25,204 nt of DNA from Gammaproteobacteria bacterium UBA3498 (lineage in GTDB: Bacteria; Pseudomonadota; Gammaproteobacteria; Pseudomonadales; Pseudohongiellaceae). The notes below the pieces were generated by a model. It was not told the DNA's origin. It made no database searches and saw only the letters and a program-made list of their open reading frames with translations. How positions within the stretch are numbered: position 1 is the first letter of the stretch; each line of letters opens with the position of its first letter. The stretch is from contig DFQD01000073.1 in NCBI GenBank assembly GCA_002377605.1, forward strand, positions 1 to 25,204, given 5' to 3'. A program made the translations under genes and the position numbers. Positions 7,357 to 15,540 of this stretch are shown in pieces.

Positions 7357-9501
7357 TTATTCGTCAGGTAAAGAGAAGACATAGATTGCGTTGCCCCATC
7401 TTGGGTAAGTGATTTCAGTTGCGATCACTCCAGGCACGGTGCGAGGACTGGTGCCACCCAAAGCAGCAGTTACTGCAATGTATTGTTTGCCGTTTACAGC
7501 AAAAGAAACCGGATGACCCTGAACAGAAGTTCCTAAGCGGGTCTCCCATAAAACGTCACCACTATTAACATCAAATGCTTTAAAGCGGCGATCGAGATCA
7601 CCCACGAACACCAGATCACCACCGGTGGAAATAGTACCGGTATGTAATGATGCTCGCTGCTGAAAACTCCAAACTTCTTCTAGCGTGTCTGCATGATAAG
7701 CACCTACCTTGCCGAGATTGCCATTGGTGCCGGGCATTTCAAAAAATTTACGACTCGCAGCTAACCCTCCGCCGCCTTGTACTAATGCAACTTCTCGTGC
7801 TGCGTTTTCCAAACAGGTTTGACTTAAGGGGGCAACGATTAATCCTGAGGGCGGATGATAAGTCATTGAATGCCAATCTTTACCACCGGCACTTGAAGGA
7901 CATGCCGAAGTCCATTCATTTAATTGTGCGTTCTGAATGTCCTCTCTGTATGTAACTGCGCCAGTCTCCGGATCAATATGTGTAAATGCATTTTGAAAGA
8001 CTGTTTCTTGGAATCCTCGGAATTCCCCAGTGACGCGATCGTTCTTCCATAGAATGCCGTGCTTACCAATCGAGTAAACAAACTTGTCATCGCCGCGATT
8101 AACCAATACTCGTTCAAATACTTCGTCTAAGTCGAGTGCTTCTGCCGGTACATGTTGGAAATACCAGTCGAGTACTCCTGATTCGGTATCGACTGCGACT
8201 GTGGCATTGGTATACAGTCCCACGTCGAAAATTGTCATGTGACGTGACACTGGAACCCAGGGTTTTTGTTGCGCAGTTCCCCAATAGGTTAGGTTTAGAT
8301 CTGGATCATAACTGCCCGTAATCCATGTTTCACCACCGGCACGGAATATGTTGTCCAAGCCACCCCACGTATCGCCGCCTAGTTCTCCTACTTTGGCAAT
8401 AGTTACAAATTGCCAAAGTAGTTCGCCGTTATCTGCATCATAAGCGCTGATGTAACAGTCTTCTGGTATGTAGCGGGCGCATCCCGCAAGCCCCTGTATA
8501 ACTTTTCCATCAGCCACAATGGGTCCTGATGAATTAGCGAACCCTTTAGTGTTATCCGCTACAACAGTTTCCCAGACTTGCTCGCCGGTGCGAGCATCCA
8601 GAGCAACCAGGCGTGCATCTGTCGTTGCTTGAATTATCTTATCGTCATACATCGCAATATTTCGCATGTCCTGTCGATTAGCCGGACCAGTCCAGTGTTC
8701 CCAGATTAATTCTCCAGATTCGGCATCGAGTGCTTGGATGACATTGCCAGGATTAATAAGATAAATAATTCCGTTGTAGACAAGAGGCGCTGGTTCAGAA
8801 TCGCCCTCGTGCATATTCCACACCCACTCCAGGCTTAGATTCTTTACATTTTCGGTGTTGATTTGATCTAGCGGACTATAACTATGGCCATAAAAATTCC
8901 GGCGATGCATAGGCCAATCAGCAGGATCCGGGTCCCTCAGCATTTCTTGAGTAAGAGGAATAAACTCAACAAACTCTTCCGTGTTTCCGGCCACAGTCAA
9001 ACCTTGAGGGGCAGGTGGCTCGGGGCGTTGGCGTTGCGCAATGATTCGAGAAATATTGTCGGCGATCTCAAAATCGGAAGAAGCAGTTAAAGCGTTGCTA
9101 ATGGAATCTACTCCATTAACACTTAAAATGTGAGCGACGATGCTGAGGAAGTCTTCATCGCTAATGTTTTCATTACCGCCTGGTGGCATGTTCGATTGAA
9201 TATTACCGAGTAGCAATGCCGGCGTTTGTGTTCCCCAACGCTGTATAAAACTAAACCCAGAAAGTAGAGGCCCCAATGTAGATCCTTCCAGGTTTGCACC
9301 ATGGCAGGCAGCGCAATTAGTTGCGTAGCTGTCCGCTCCCGCAGTAGCCTGATTTTCAAATGAGAGTGCTGATTCGACTTCAGGAGCAGCAGCTACAATT
9401 GGCTCAGGGGTAGTCCTTTCTCCTCCACAGGCGCTTAACCCTAGAATTAAAAACCCACTAAGTACCAGGTAACTTTTCTTTTCAAGCAAATTGAAATGCA
9501 T
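7357..9501 (-). CDS. Cytochrome c / PQQ-type beta-propeller quinohaem dehydrogenase-like lipoprotein (paralogue A)
   Basis: A 714-residue close paralogue of the gene 30 bases downstream, colinear along its whole length and therefore a tandem duplication. The lipoprotein cysteine is C25 (GLSAC). The haem c site is C63-A-A-C66-H67 with probable axial M105. Propeller repeats follow (ALDAESGELIWE, ALDARTGEQVWE, YDADNGELLWQF), then GSYDPDLNLTYWGT and the D457-L-D459 pair in the active-site segment. Cysteine pairs C341/C349 and C534/C563 match paralogue B; there is no vicinal Cys-Cys disulfide. The linkers and the extreme termini diverge most, while the propeller core is strongly conserved, which suggests both copies are kept under selection with different substrates or expression. 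It starts 18 bases after the CHRD gene, so the genes probably form one transcript. Confidence 0.85.
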   Translation of the reverse strand: MHFNLLEKKSYLVLSGFLILGLSACGGERTTPEPIVAAAPEVESALSFENQATAGADSYATNCAACHGANLEGSTLGPLLSGFSFIQRWGTQTPALLLGNIQSNMPPGGNENISDEDFLSIVAHILSVNGVDSISNALTASSDFEIADNISRIIAQRQRPEPPAPQGLTVAGNTEEFVEFIPLTQEMLRDPDPADWPMHRRNFYGHSYSPLDQINTENVKNLSLEWVWNMHEGDSEPAPLVYNGIIYLINPGNVIQALDAESGELIWEHWTGPANRQDMRNIAMYDDKIIQATTDARLVALDARTGEQVWETVVADNTKGFANSSGPIVADGKVIQGLAGCARYIPEDCYISAYDADNGELLWQFVTIAKVGELGGDTWGGLDNIFRAGGETWITGSYDPDLNLTYWGTAQQKPWVPVSRHMTIFDVGLYTNATVAVDTESGVLDWYFQHVPAEALDLDEVFERVLVNRGDDKFVYSIGKHGILWKNDRVTGEFRGFQETVFQNAFTHIDPETGAVTYREDIQNAQLNEWTSACPSSAGGKDWHSMTYHPPSGLIVAPLSQTCLENAAREVALVQGGGGLAASRKFFEMPGTNGNLGKVGAYHADTLEEVWSFQQRASLHTGTISTGGDLVFVGDLDRRFKAFDVNSGDVLWETRLGTSVQGHPVSFAVNGKQYIAVTAALGGTSPRTVPGVIATEITYPRWGNAIYVFSLPDE

Positions 9502-9519
9502 CGAGTAATTCCGCTAATA

Positions 9520-9966
9520 CTAATTATCGAAATGGCTGCGCAAGAATACCCAACCTCTTAATTCACCAGGAGGATTGCTTTCACTATGAATCTGTATGTA
9601 GAACTCATTATTGTGTAAAGCTTCTACCTGCTCTTCAGTTAATGTAAGCTCGCCCACAACTGATCCTCCAGTAGCCTGAGTTACTTCCAAAGCATGAATT
9701 ACTGGCCCTGGTAGTGCTGGTGGTCCGTTGTGAATATGTGCGCCTGTTGCCGCTGAACTCATACCTTCAAAACTGCCTTCCACATTCAATGAGTTGCCGT
9801 TTAAGGTAAGGATCACTTCTCCTTCTCCAAGAATCGTTGCAACAGTTTGTGGGGTTGTTGGCATTGGGGAAAGACGTGCTCTAAATACTTCTTGAGCTTG
9901 TGTGATCGTTGAAAAAAGCAATGTGCTTATAAGAACAAAAAGGGAAGATTTGCGGCCGAGTTTCAT
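9520..9966 (-). CDS. Exported CHRD domain protein
   Basis: A 148-residue protein with a Sec signal peptide (about residues 1-24, ending TQAQ). The remainder is one CHRD domain, first described in chordin, recognised by GAHIHNGPP in the middle and the closing segment YIQIHSESNPPGELRGWV. Bacterial CHRD proteins are secreted or periplasmic and their biochemical role is unknown; the conserved histidines hint at metal binding. A good Shine-Dalgarno (AAGAGG) precedes the ATG. It sits between the tannase-like esterase and the two quinohaem lipoproteins on the same strand, 18 bases before the first of them, which suggests a helper or binding role in that pathway. Confidence 0.88.
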   Translation of the reverse strand: MKLGRKSSLFVLISTLLFSTITQAQEVFRARLSPMPTTPQTVATILGEGEVILTLNGNSLNVEGSFEGMSSAATGAHIHNGPPALPGPVIHALEVTQATGGSVVGELTLTEEQVEALHNNEFYIQIHSESNPPGELRGWVFLRSHFDN

Positions 9967-10091
9967 GATTACCTCTTAGCTCAAGTTATTGAGAAATCTG
10001 TTGTGAAACCTAGCAGCAAACCGCGCGATATTGCAATCACACGGCAAGAACTTTCACGTTTTCCAGTCAGTTAATAGAGCAGAGATGGCTT

Positions 10092-11738
10092 TTAATTTCC
10101 ACATTGAAAATTTTCAGCGATCCAATTGTCTGGGTCATTAGCACCATCAAAAGGGCCGATATATTGTGCCTGCTGCGGATACGCACACACAGGTCGCTGA
10201 TTGTCCACCTGCCCATTAGTTCGATGTTCGGCCGTAACAAAATCAGGCGCGATTCCGTTTTCAACCCAATTCACCATGGGTGCTAATTTATCCCAACTAT
10301 CTGGACCGGGACCACCACGACAATGACCCATGCCTGGCGCTAAAAACAAACGAGCTGAATCACTGGCCTGAGCTAAGCTGCCATTGAAAGTCGCATTCAC
10401 CATTTCATTGAAATAATCCAGTGTATCTTCTGCAACAATCAACGTATCAACCCAGCCATGGTAGACAATGAGTTTTCCTCCCCGATATTTTAAAAACTGG
10501 GTTAGGTTGGGATCTTCGGCATCCGTGATCGACTTCATCAAGTCGCCTTTGCCAGAATAAAACTCATTGATGTTGTAATCTTTCCAATGAAATTCTGGGA
10601 ACACACCATCGGTTCTTGCTTCGTAGTTGTAATCCCGTACATCAGGAATAGTCACACCGGGATCATTTTCATAAAATAAATAATTCATATGATCGCCAGC
10701 GACACCGACTAATTTTGATGGGCCCATATCATTGCCTTCGTGGGGTATGTAATAGCCAGGCCAACGTGGCTCGGAACCAAAAGCTTTACCGGGATAAACC
10801 TGACGACCCGCGTCATCTGCTGGGCCAGTATAGAAGTCGATAATTGTTTGCAGCTGATCATTGGTGAAACATTGATCGCTAATGCCGCTGGAGGGGCACA
10901 TCAAATCTGAGAGATCGGTGCGCGGATCGAAGTTACAATTAAGAGGATTATCAATAACTCCATCAGTAATGCCGTCGATAGCATCGCATTTTTCCAGAAC
11001 CTGCTCATGTAAAACATCCACTAGATTGAGACTGTTATAGCTACCGTTGCCATCAGTATCTACAGCAAGATTACCAGCGAGATTATTTTGATACATGCGC
11101 TGCAAGTTCCAAACTCCTGATGCATTCAAAGCTTGATATGCAAAAGCAGGTGCTCCAGCAACAATGCCATCGAAATCATTTGGATAGCGTTGAGCTTCCA
11201 TCAGGCCCTGCCGGCCCCCTTGGGAACAGCCTTCGAAGTATGAATAATCTGGACCTCGATCGTAATACTCATTCACTAATAACTTACCTGCCATTACAGT
11301 CAGGTGCACTGCGCGATAGCCAAAGTCAATTTCTGCCTGGCGATTATTAAACGCGAAGGAAGCGCCAGGCTCGACACCGTTGTCGTGTCCGGTATTGCTG
11401 TTGGTTACCGCATAACCTTCTGCTACTCGATGATTAGCGTAATCAAGATCACCATCTTTACCGCCATCGCCCCATTGTAGGAATCTTCCATTCCAATTTC
11501 TCGGCAAAGGCAATTGCGCATGAAAATGTATGGCAGGAGAAATGATTCCTCTAATGTAACAGTAAGGTTGATCTGATTGATCGTTGTCGCTTATCTGCGC
11601 GGAGGTAATGGTAAGATTGTGAATCTGCCTCAAATTTTCGCAGGCTAATACTTCTGAAGAAGATAAGCTCTGGGATAATGATAGGTTGGCAAATCCTAAT
11701 AGAAGAAGAAGGGATAGCGTTTTGCGCATGCATTTCAT
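10092..11738 (-). CDS. Exported tannase / feruloyl esterase family hydrolase
   Basis: A 548-residue protein with a signal peptide (about residues 1-22); a second in-frame ATG three codons later is an equally possible start. The family hallmark GCSQGGRQG carries the nucleophile S172, followed by PNDFDGIVAGAPA. The triad is completed by D431 (HGWVD) and H472 (GMGHC). C171 next to the Ser and C473 next to the His give the CS-D-HC disulfide motif of fungal tannase and feruloyl esterase B. A calcium-loop-like DTDGNGSYN and several further Cys fit the lid domain. It should hydrolyse aromatic esters (galloyl, feruloyl or similar) outside the cytoplasm. The CHRD gene follows after 125 bases with no obvious terminator between them. 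Substrate preference cannot be read. Confidence 0.92.
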   Translation of the reverse strand: MKCMRKTLSLLLLLGFANLSLSQSLSSSEVLACENLRQIHNLTITSAQISDNDQSDQPYCYIRGIISPAIHFHAQLPLPRNWNGRFLQWGDGGKDGDLDYANHRVAEGYAVTNSNTGHDNGVEPGASFAFNNRQAEIDFGYRAVHLTVMAGKLLVNEYYDRGPDYSYFEGCSQGGRQGLMEAQRYPNDFDGIVAGAPAFAYQALNASGVWNLQRMYQNNLAGNLAVDTDGNGSYNSLNLVDVLHEQVLEKCDAIDGITDGVIDNPLNCNFDPRTDLSDLMCPSSGISDQCFTNDQLQTIIDFYTGPADDAGRQVYPGKAFGSEPRWPGYYIPHEGNDMGPSKLVGVAGDHMNYLFYENDPGVTIPDVRDYNYEARTDGVFPEFHWKDYNINEFYSGKGDLMKSITDAEDPNLTQFLKYRGGKLIVYHGWVDTLIVAEDTLDYFNEMVNATFNGSLAQASDSARLFLAPGMGHCRGGPGPDSWDKLAPMVNWVENGIAPDFVTAEHRTNGQVDNQRPVCAYPQQAQYIGPFDGANDPDNWIAENFQCGN

Positions 11739-11795
11739 GGGGACACCTGAATTCCTATTCTTTTCAAAAATTTATAAGACTTGAGAGTACAGGCA

Positions 11796-12473
11796 GTGTG
11801 CGGACGATTCAATTTAATCGATAGCCCGGAAATTCATTGGCTTTGCGAAACACTGGGTATAAGAATTTTATCCGATCAACTAAGTCATGACATAGCGCCG
11901 GGCAATAAAATTGCCATCGTTCACGTAGTGGAGGGCGAGCGAATTGTTTCAGTAGCAACTTGGTGGCTGTTTCTTGATCAAGAAACCCTTAAACCCAACT
12001 ATAAGTATGCAAGTTTCAATTCGCGCTCGGATAAGTTGTTCATGAAACGCTCCATTTCATACATACCATTTCGCGAATCTCGCTGTATTATTCCAGCCAG
12101 TGCCTTTGTAGAAGGGCTAGGAGATAAACAGACTTACCATAAAGTTGAACTAGAAGGATCAGCGATAGCATTCGGCGGTTTGTGTAAAGAAAACATAGAT
12201 AGGGAAACGGGAGAAATTGTTTACTCAACCTCTATCATTACGCTCCCTCCCTTGGTGCCACAATGGAACGACATTCATTCTAAATCCATGCCTCTTATGC
12301 TGGATTTTGAAGACGAAGCTTTAGTTGAGAAGTGGCTCGATCCAGAATTTAAAGACATCGAAGAATTTGAACCGCTACTAGAACCAAAAGTTCAGAAACC
12401 AATGATAGTTACCAAGATTGATAAACCCAGTAAATGGAATCCTATTGAAGACAGCTTCATGATTCTTAATTAG
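11796..12473 (+). CDS. yedK: SRAP (SOS response-associated peptidase, YedK/HMCES family) protein
   Basis: 225 residues when started at the GTG at 11796. This start is chosen because it gives M-C-G-R-F, placing the catalytic cysteine at position 2 as every SRAP protein requires; the longer frame from a TTG at 11781 would bury it. A GAGAG sequence lies about 8 bases upstream. Other family residues are present: an NSRSD segment equivalent to NARSE, PASAFVEG with the conserved Glu, and IHSKSMPLML with the conserved His. SRAP proteins form a thiazolidine crosslink between Cys2 and abasic sites in single-stranded DNA, shielding them. The usual Trp after the Glu (YEW) is Gly here. It is divergent from the tannase gene across only 57 bases. 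Confidence 0.92.
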   Translation: MCGRFNLIDSPEIHWLCETLGIRILSDQLSHDIAPGNKIAIVHVVEGERIVSVATWWLFLDQETLKPNYKYASFNSRSDKLFMKRSISYIPFRESRCIIPASAFVEGLGDKQTYHKVELEGSAIAFGGLCKENIDRETGEIVYSTSIITLPPLVPQWNDIHSKSMPLMLDFEDEALVEKWLDPEFKDIEEFEPLLEPKVQKPMIVTKIDKPSKWNPIEDSFMILN

Positions 12474-12506
12474 TTGAACAATAACAACCATAGGCTAATG
12501 AATTAA

Positions 12507-13361
12507 ATGGAAGAAATAGCTCGTAATAAAAGTTTTGGTGGGACTCAAGTTCGCTGTAAGCACTTTTCAACAACTACTATTTGTGAGATGACATTTTCTG
12601 TGTTTTTGCCAGAACAATTGTCTACCGAAGAAGATTTAGAATTGCCAGTGATCTATTGGCTATCTGGATTAACCTGTACCGACGAAAACTTTGTACAAAA
12701 AGCCGGTGCGCAAAAACTTGCATCTGACTTAGGCATTATTCTTGTCTCGCCCGACACTAGCCCGCGGGGGGAAGGCATACCCGATGATAAAAACGGAGCT
12801 TATGATCTTGGTTTAGGCGCTGGTTTTTATCTGAATGCTACGGAAGAGCCTTGGGAAAAACACTACCAGATGTATGACTATGTGGTTAAAGAGCTTCCAG
12901 CTTTGGTAAAGCAAAAGTTTCCTATCGATGATAATCGCCAATCTATTATGGGCCATTCTATGGGAGGTCATGGTGCGATCATTGTCGCCTTAAGGAATCC
13001 GGAGAATTATCGCAGTGTTTCAGCCTTCGCTCCTATCGTTTCTCCCATGAACTGCCCCTGGGGTCAGAAAGCTTTCAAAAATTATCTTGGAGATGATGAA
13101 AGCACTTGGGCCCAGTATGACTCTGTCGAGATAATGAAAAAAGCGTCGCGGCGAATTCCCATGTTGATCGATCAGGGGACAGCTGATCAGTTTTTAGAGG
13201 AACAACTAAAACCTTCATTATTGGTTGAAGCGGCCAATGAAACTGGTTACCCGTTAAGTTTCAATCAAAGGGATGGATACGACCATAGCTACTTCTTCAT
13301 ATCTAGCTTCATCGAGAAACACTTGTACTTTCATGCAAGAATTTTAATGATGGAAGCTTAA
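12507..13361 (+). CDS. fghA: S-formylglutathione hydrolase
   Basis: A 284-residue protein of standard length for the esterase D / S-formylglutathione hydrolase family. The strongly conserved early segment WLSGLTCTDENF and the block DTSPRGEG are present. The alpha/beta-hydrolase triad is S151 (GHSMGG), D227 (GTADQF) and H260 (GYDHSYFFI). It hydrolyses S-formylglutathione to formate and glutathione, the second step of glutathione-dependent formaldehyde detoxification. The usual partner, class III alcohol dehydrogenase (adhC/frmA), is not next to it. It follows the SRAP gene by 33 bases on the same strand and ends 5 bases from the convergent UbiA-type gene. The ATG has only a weak Shine-Dalgarno (TAGG). 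Confidence 0.95.
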   Translation: MEEIARNKSFGGTQVRCKHFSTTTICEMTFSVFLPEQLSTEEDLELPVIYWLSGLTCTDENFVQKAGAQKLASDLGIILVSPDTSPRGEGIPDDKNGAYDLGLGAGFYLNATEEPWEKHYQMYDYVVKELPALVKQKFPIDDNRQSIMGHSMGGHGAIIVALRNPENYRSVSAFAPIVSPMNCPWGQKAFKNYLGDDESTWAQYDSVEIMKKASRRIPMLIDQGTADQFLEEQLKPSLLVEAANETGYPLSFNQRDGYDHSYFFISSFIEKHLYFHARILMMEA

Positions 13362-13366
13362 GTATT

Positions 13367-14791
13367 CTAAGCAGCAAGCCAAATTAGCACTGCACAAATC
13401 ACTGCAATTCCCTGTCCGATTCTATCAGTTATAGCGAATAATACGGGATCTTCTTCCAGTTTTTGTTTATAGGTGAATTGCCAAATACGGAATAACAGAT
13501 ACATAAGAAGCGGGCAAATAAGCCAAAGTATTAATGGCGAACTATAAAGCTGAGTAGTTTCCGGTGCCGTAATGTATAGTACAAACACAATAATTGCTGT
13601 GGCACTGGATGCCTTGCCAATTCTAGATAACAGCGGTAGGTGAGTATTCAAATAGGGCCTACCTTCTACTCGCTGTTTTCCTTCCCTGATTAAGTTTAAT
13701 AATTCTGTAACGCGTTTTACCAACGCAAGACCTAGGAACAAGAAGAACGAAAATGTAATTAACCACACTGTGGTTTGGACAGAGATCGCGGCTGACCCCG
13801 CAATAATTCGCATCGTATATAAAACTGCCAGGGTAATTACATCTGCCAAGAACAGGCGTTTCAAATAGAAACTATATAAGGAAGTAAGAAGCCAATAGAT
13901 CAGCAAAACTGATAAAAAAGAGTGTGGCAGTAATAACGCAGACAATACTCCAATCAGGAATAATAATGGCCCAGCAAGAAATCCCGTTGCTAAAGGAAGA
14001 TCTCCCGACGCAAATGCCCTCTTAGATTTGGTTATATGCAGTCGGTCGGACTTTAAGTCGAGCATGTCGTTTAACAAATACACGCTGGATGCGCACAAGC
14101 AGAAACTGGTGTAAGCAATAATTGAAAGAAAGAGTAAATCCAGTTGATTAATCTGATGTGACAAAATCAGTGGAACAAATACAAGTAGATTCTTAAGCCA
14201 CTGATGTGGTCGCATTGCCTCTAAGAGTTTGTTGAACTGCGCAGGAGCGCTATCAAAGGTTCTTGTGTTGGCGGTTTTTATTTTTCCTTCTAGAGACTGA
14301 CTGCAGTTAACGAGCAACACTTCTGCTGACTCTTTCCAAATTGGTATATCTGCAGAGGAGTTTCCTGCATAAGAAAATGACTCGCCGTTATTTAGTTTTT
14401 GGATTTTCACTAGCTTGTTGTTTGCTTTTAAGTTCGTGGAATTGTTACTACCAAAGGATTCATTAAATAAGCCAAAGTATGAGCTGGCTTGTTCTACCGC
14501 AGTTTGATTTGATGCAGAGATGAGAACTAGTTTCCTGCCACGTTCTTTTTCTTTTTGCAAAAATTCATGGAACTCCTTATTTACTGGCATTAGATCGATT
14601 GGGATCTGCACCCGTTTTGCTAATTGCAGTTTCAAGTAGGACCTTCCTTTTAACAACCAAATAGGAATCGCAATCAAAAAGAAAAGATTATTTTTTAATA
14701 GAATAAGAATGGACTCGAACATCAAATCTGATTTAATCAGAGTCCCGTCGAGATCGACGTACAAAGGAAGATTGGAGCTTGAATTTTCCAA
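13367..14791 (-). CDS. HAD-UbiA fusion: polyprenyl-phosphate phosphoribosyltransferase with phosphatase domain
   Basis: A 474-residue two-domain protein. Residues 1-185 are a HAD-type phosphatase domain with D13-L-D15-G-T, a motif II Ser (LISAS, about 90-94) and a motif IV-like GNSSADIP (143-150). Residues 190-474 are a multi-helix UbiA prenyltransferase with N241-D-x-x-D245-x-x-x-D249, then the TKxKRAFASG block as in mycobacterial decaprenyl-phosphate phosphoribosyltransferase (Rv3806c), and the second Asp region around D317. It should condense PRPP with a polyprenyl phosphate, with the HAD part a natural candidate to remove the 5-phosphate. The start is a TTG four bases after the dprE2 stop; no ATG or GTG lies between the upstream in-frame stop and the HAD motif. 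It is the last gene of the arabinose-lipid operon. Confidence 0.9.
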   Translation of the reverse strand: MENSSSNLPLYVDLDGTLIKSDLMFESILILLKNNLFFLIAIPIWLLKGRSYLKLQLAKRVQIPIDLMPVNKEFHEFLQKEKERGRKLVLISASNQTAVEQASSYFGLFNESFGSNNSTNLKANNKLVKIQKLNNGESFSYAGNSSADIPIWKESAEVLLVNCSQSLEGKIKTANTRTFDSAPAQFNKLLEAMRPHQWLKNLLVFVPLILSHQINQLDLLFLSIIAYTSFCLCASSVYLLNDMLDLKSDRLHITKSKRAFASGDLPLATGFLAGPLLFLIGVLSALLLPHSFLSVLLIYWLLTSLYSFYLKRLFLADVITLAVLYTMRIIAGSAAISVQTTVWLITFSFFLFLGLALVKRVTELLNLIREGKQRVEGRPYLNTHLPLLSRIGKASSATAIIVFVLYITAPETTQLYSSPLILWLICPLLMYLLFRIWQFTYKQKLEEDPVLFAITDRIGQGIAVICAVLIWLAA

Positions 14792-14795
14792 CTGC

Positions 14796-15530
14796 TTAAA
14801 ACTTCATTCGCTTAAACAGAACTTCAGGAATGGAGCGCACCGTTGCCATGATGATGCGCCAGTAGCCAGGCACGTATACTGTGTGCTTTTTTTTATCAAT
14901 ACTGTTTACTATTTTTGTTGCAATTGACTCAGGTGAGGACCACAGCACGCCTTTTTCTAACCCTGCGGTCATGGGAGAATCAACCAGACCAGGTCTAATG
15001 TCCAAGATGTGTACGTCGTGCGGCAGCAATTTGCCCCTTAAGCCCTGCAAGTACGTGGATACCATAGATTTGGAGGCCCCATAAATAAAATTAGATTGCC
15101 GGCCGCGATCACCAGCAACAGAGGTGATAACAGCTATAGTCCCTGATTTTTTTTCCTTAAGCAGCTTTGAAATTTCAGTGCACAAAGAGATCACACTTAA
15201 CCCATTAACTTTAATTTCTTGCGCTGCTTGTTCAAAATCAGATTCGCAAGTTTCTTGGTCTGGGAGCGAACCATGACAAATCAGCGCAAGGTCAATATTT
15301 TCTAGAGCGGATTTCGCGTTGCTAACGGCATTTGCATGATTTTCAGTATCAGCAAGGTCCATTACATGGAAATCTACAGATTGAGCTCCCCTTACTGTTA
15401 AATCGTCAGCTAGAACTTTAAGTCGAGCTTCATTTCTTGCGATTAGAAACAATCGAGCATTGCGTTCTGCATAAAGTCGACTAACGGCTTTAGCGATTGC
15501 GGATGTAGCTCCAATAAGAAGAATATTCAT
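14796..15530 (-). CDS. dprE2: DprE2-like short-chain dehydrogenase (polyprenylphosphoryl-2-keto-ribose reductase)
   Basis: 244 residues from the ATG at 15530. A start at 15578 would overlap dprE1 by 38 bases and add 16 residues before the Rossmann strand, so the internal ATG is preferred. The NAD(P) site is GATSAIA (residues 7-13). The catalytic set is S137, Y150 and K154 (YGASK). The sequence RPGLVDSPMTAG near 180-190 is the typical SDR post-active-site loop. DprE2 reduces the 2-keto intermediate made by DprE1, completing the epimerisation of polyprenylphosphoryl ribose to arabinose. The assignment to DprE2 rather than a general SDR rests on its place between dprE1 and the UbiA-type gene. 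A C-terminal hydrophobic/basic stretch may hold it at the membrane. Confidence 0.88.
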   Translation of the reverse strand: MNILLIGATSAIAKAVSRLYAERNARLFLIARNEARLKVLADDLTVRGAQSVDFHVMDLADTENHANAVSNAKSALENIDLALICHGSLPDQETCESDFEQAAQEIKVNGLSVISLCTEISKLLKEKKSGTIAVITSVAGDRGRQSNFIYGASKSMVSTYLQGLRGKLLPHDVHILDIRPGLVDSPMTAGLEKGVLWSSPESIATKIVNSIDKKKHTVYVPGYWRIIMATVRSIPEVLFKRMKF

Positions 15531-15540
15531 GTTTAATTTT

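Noticed and set aside
4111..13361. GFA protein and S-formylglutathione hydrolase as a formaldehyde-detoxification cluster
   Set aside because: The genes are about 8 kb apart on opposite strands, no class III alcohol dehydrogenase is present, and most GFA-fold proteins have no proven formaldehyde role.
13356..13372. GCTTA / TAAGC hairpin between the convergent fghA and HAD-UbiA genes as a bidirectional terminator
   Set aside because: Only five base pairs, overlapping both gene ends, with no T tract on either side.
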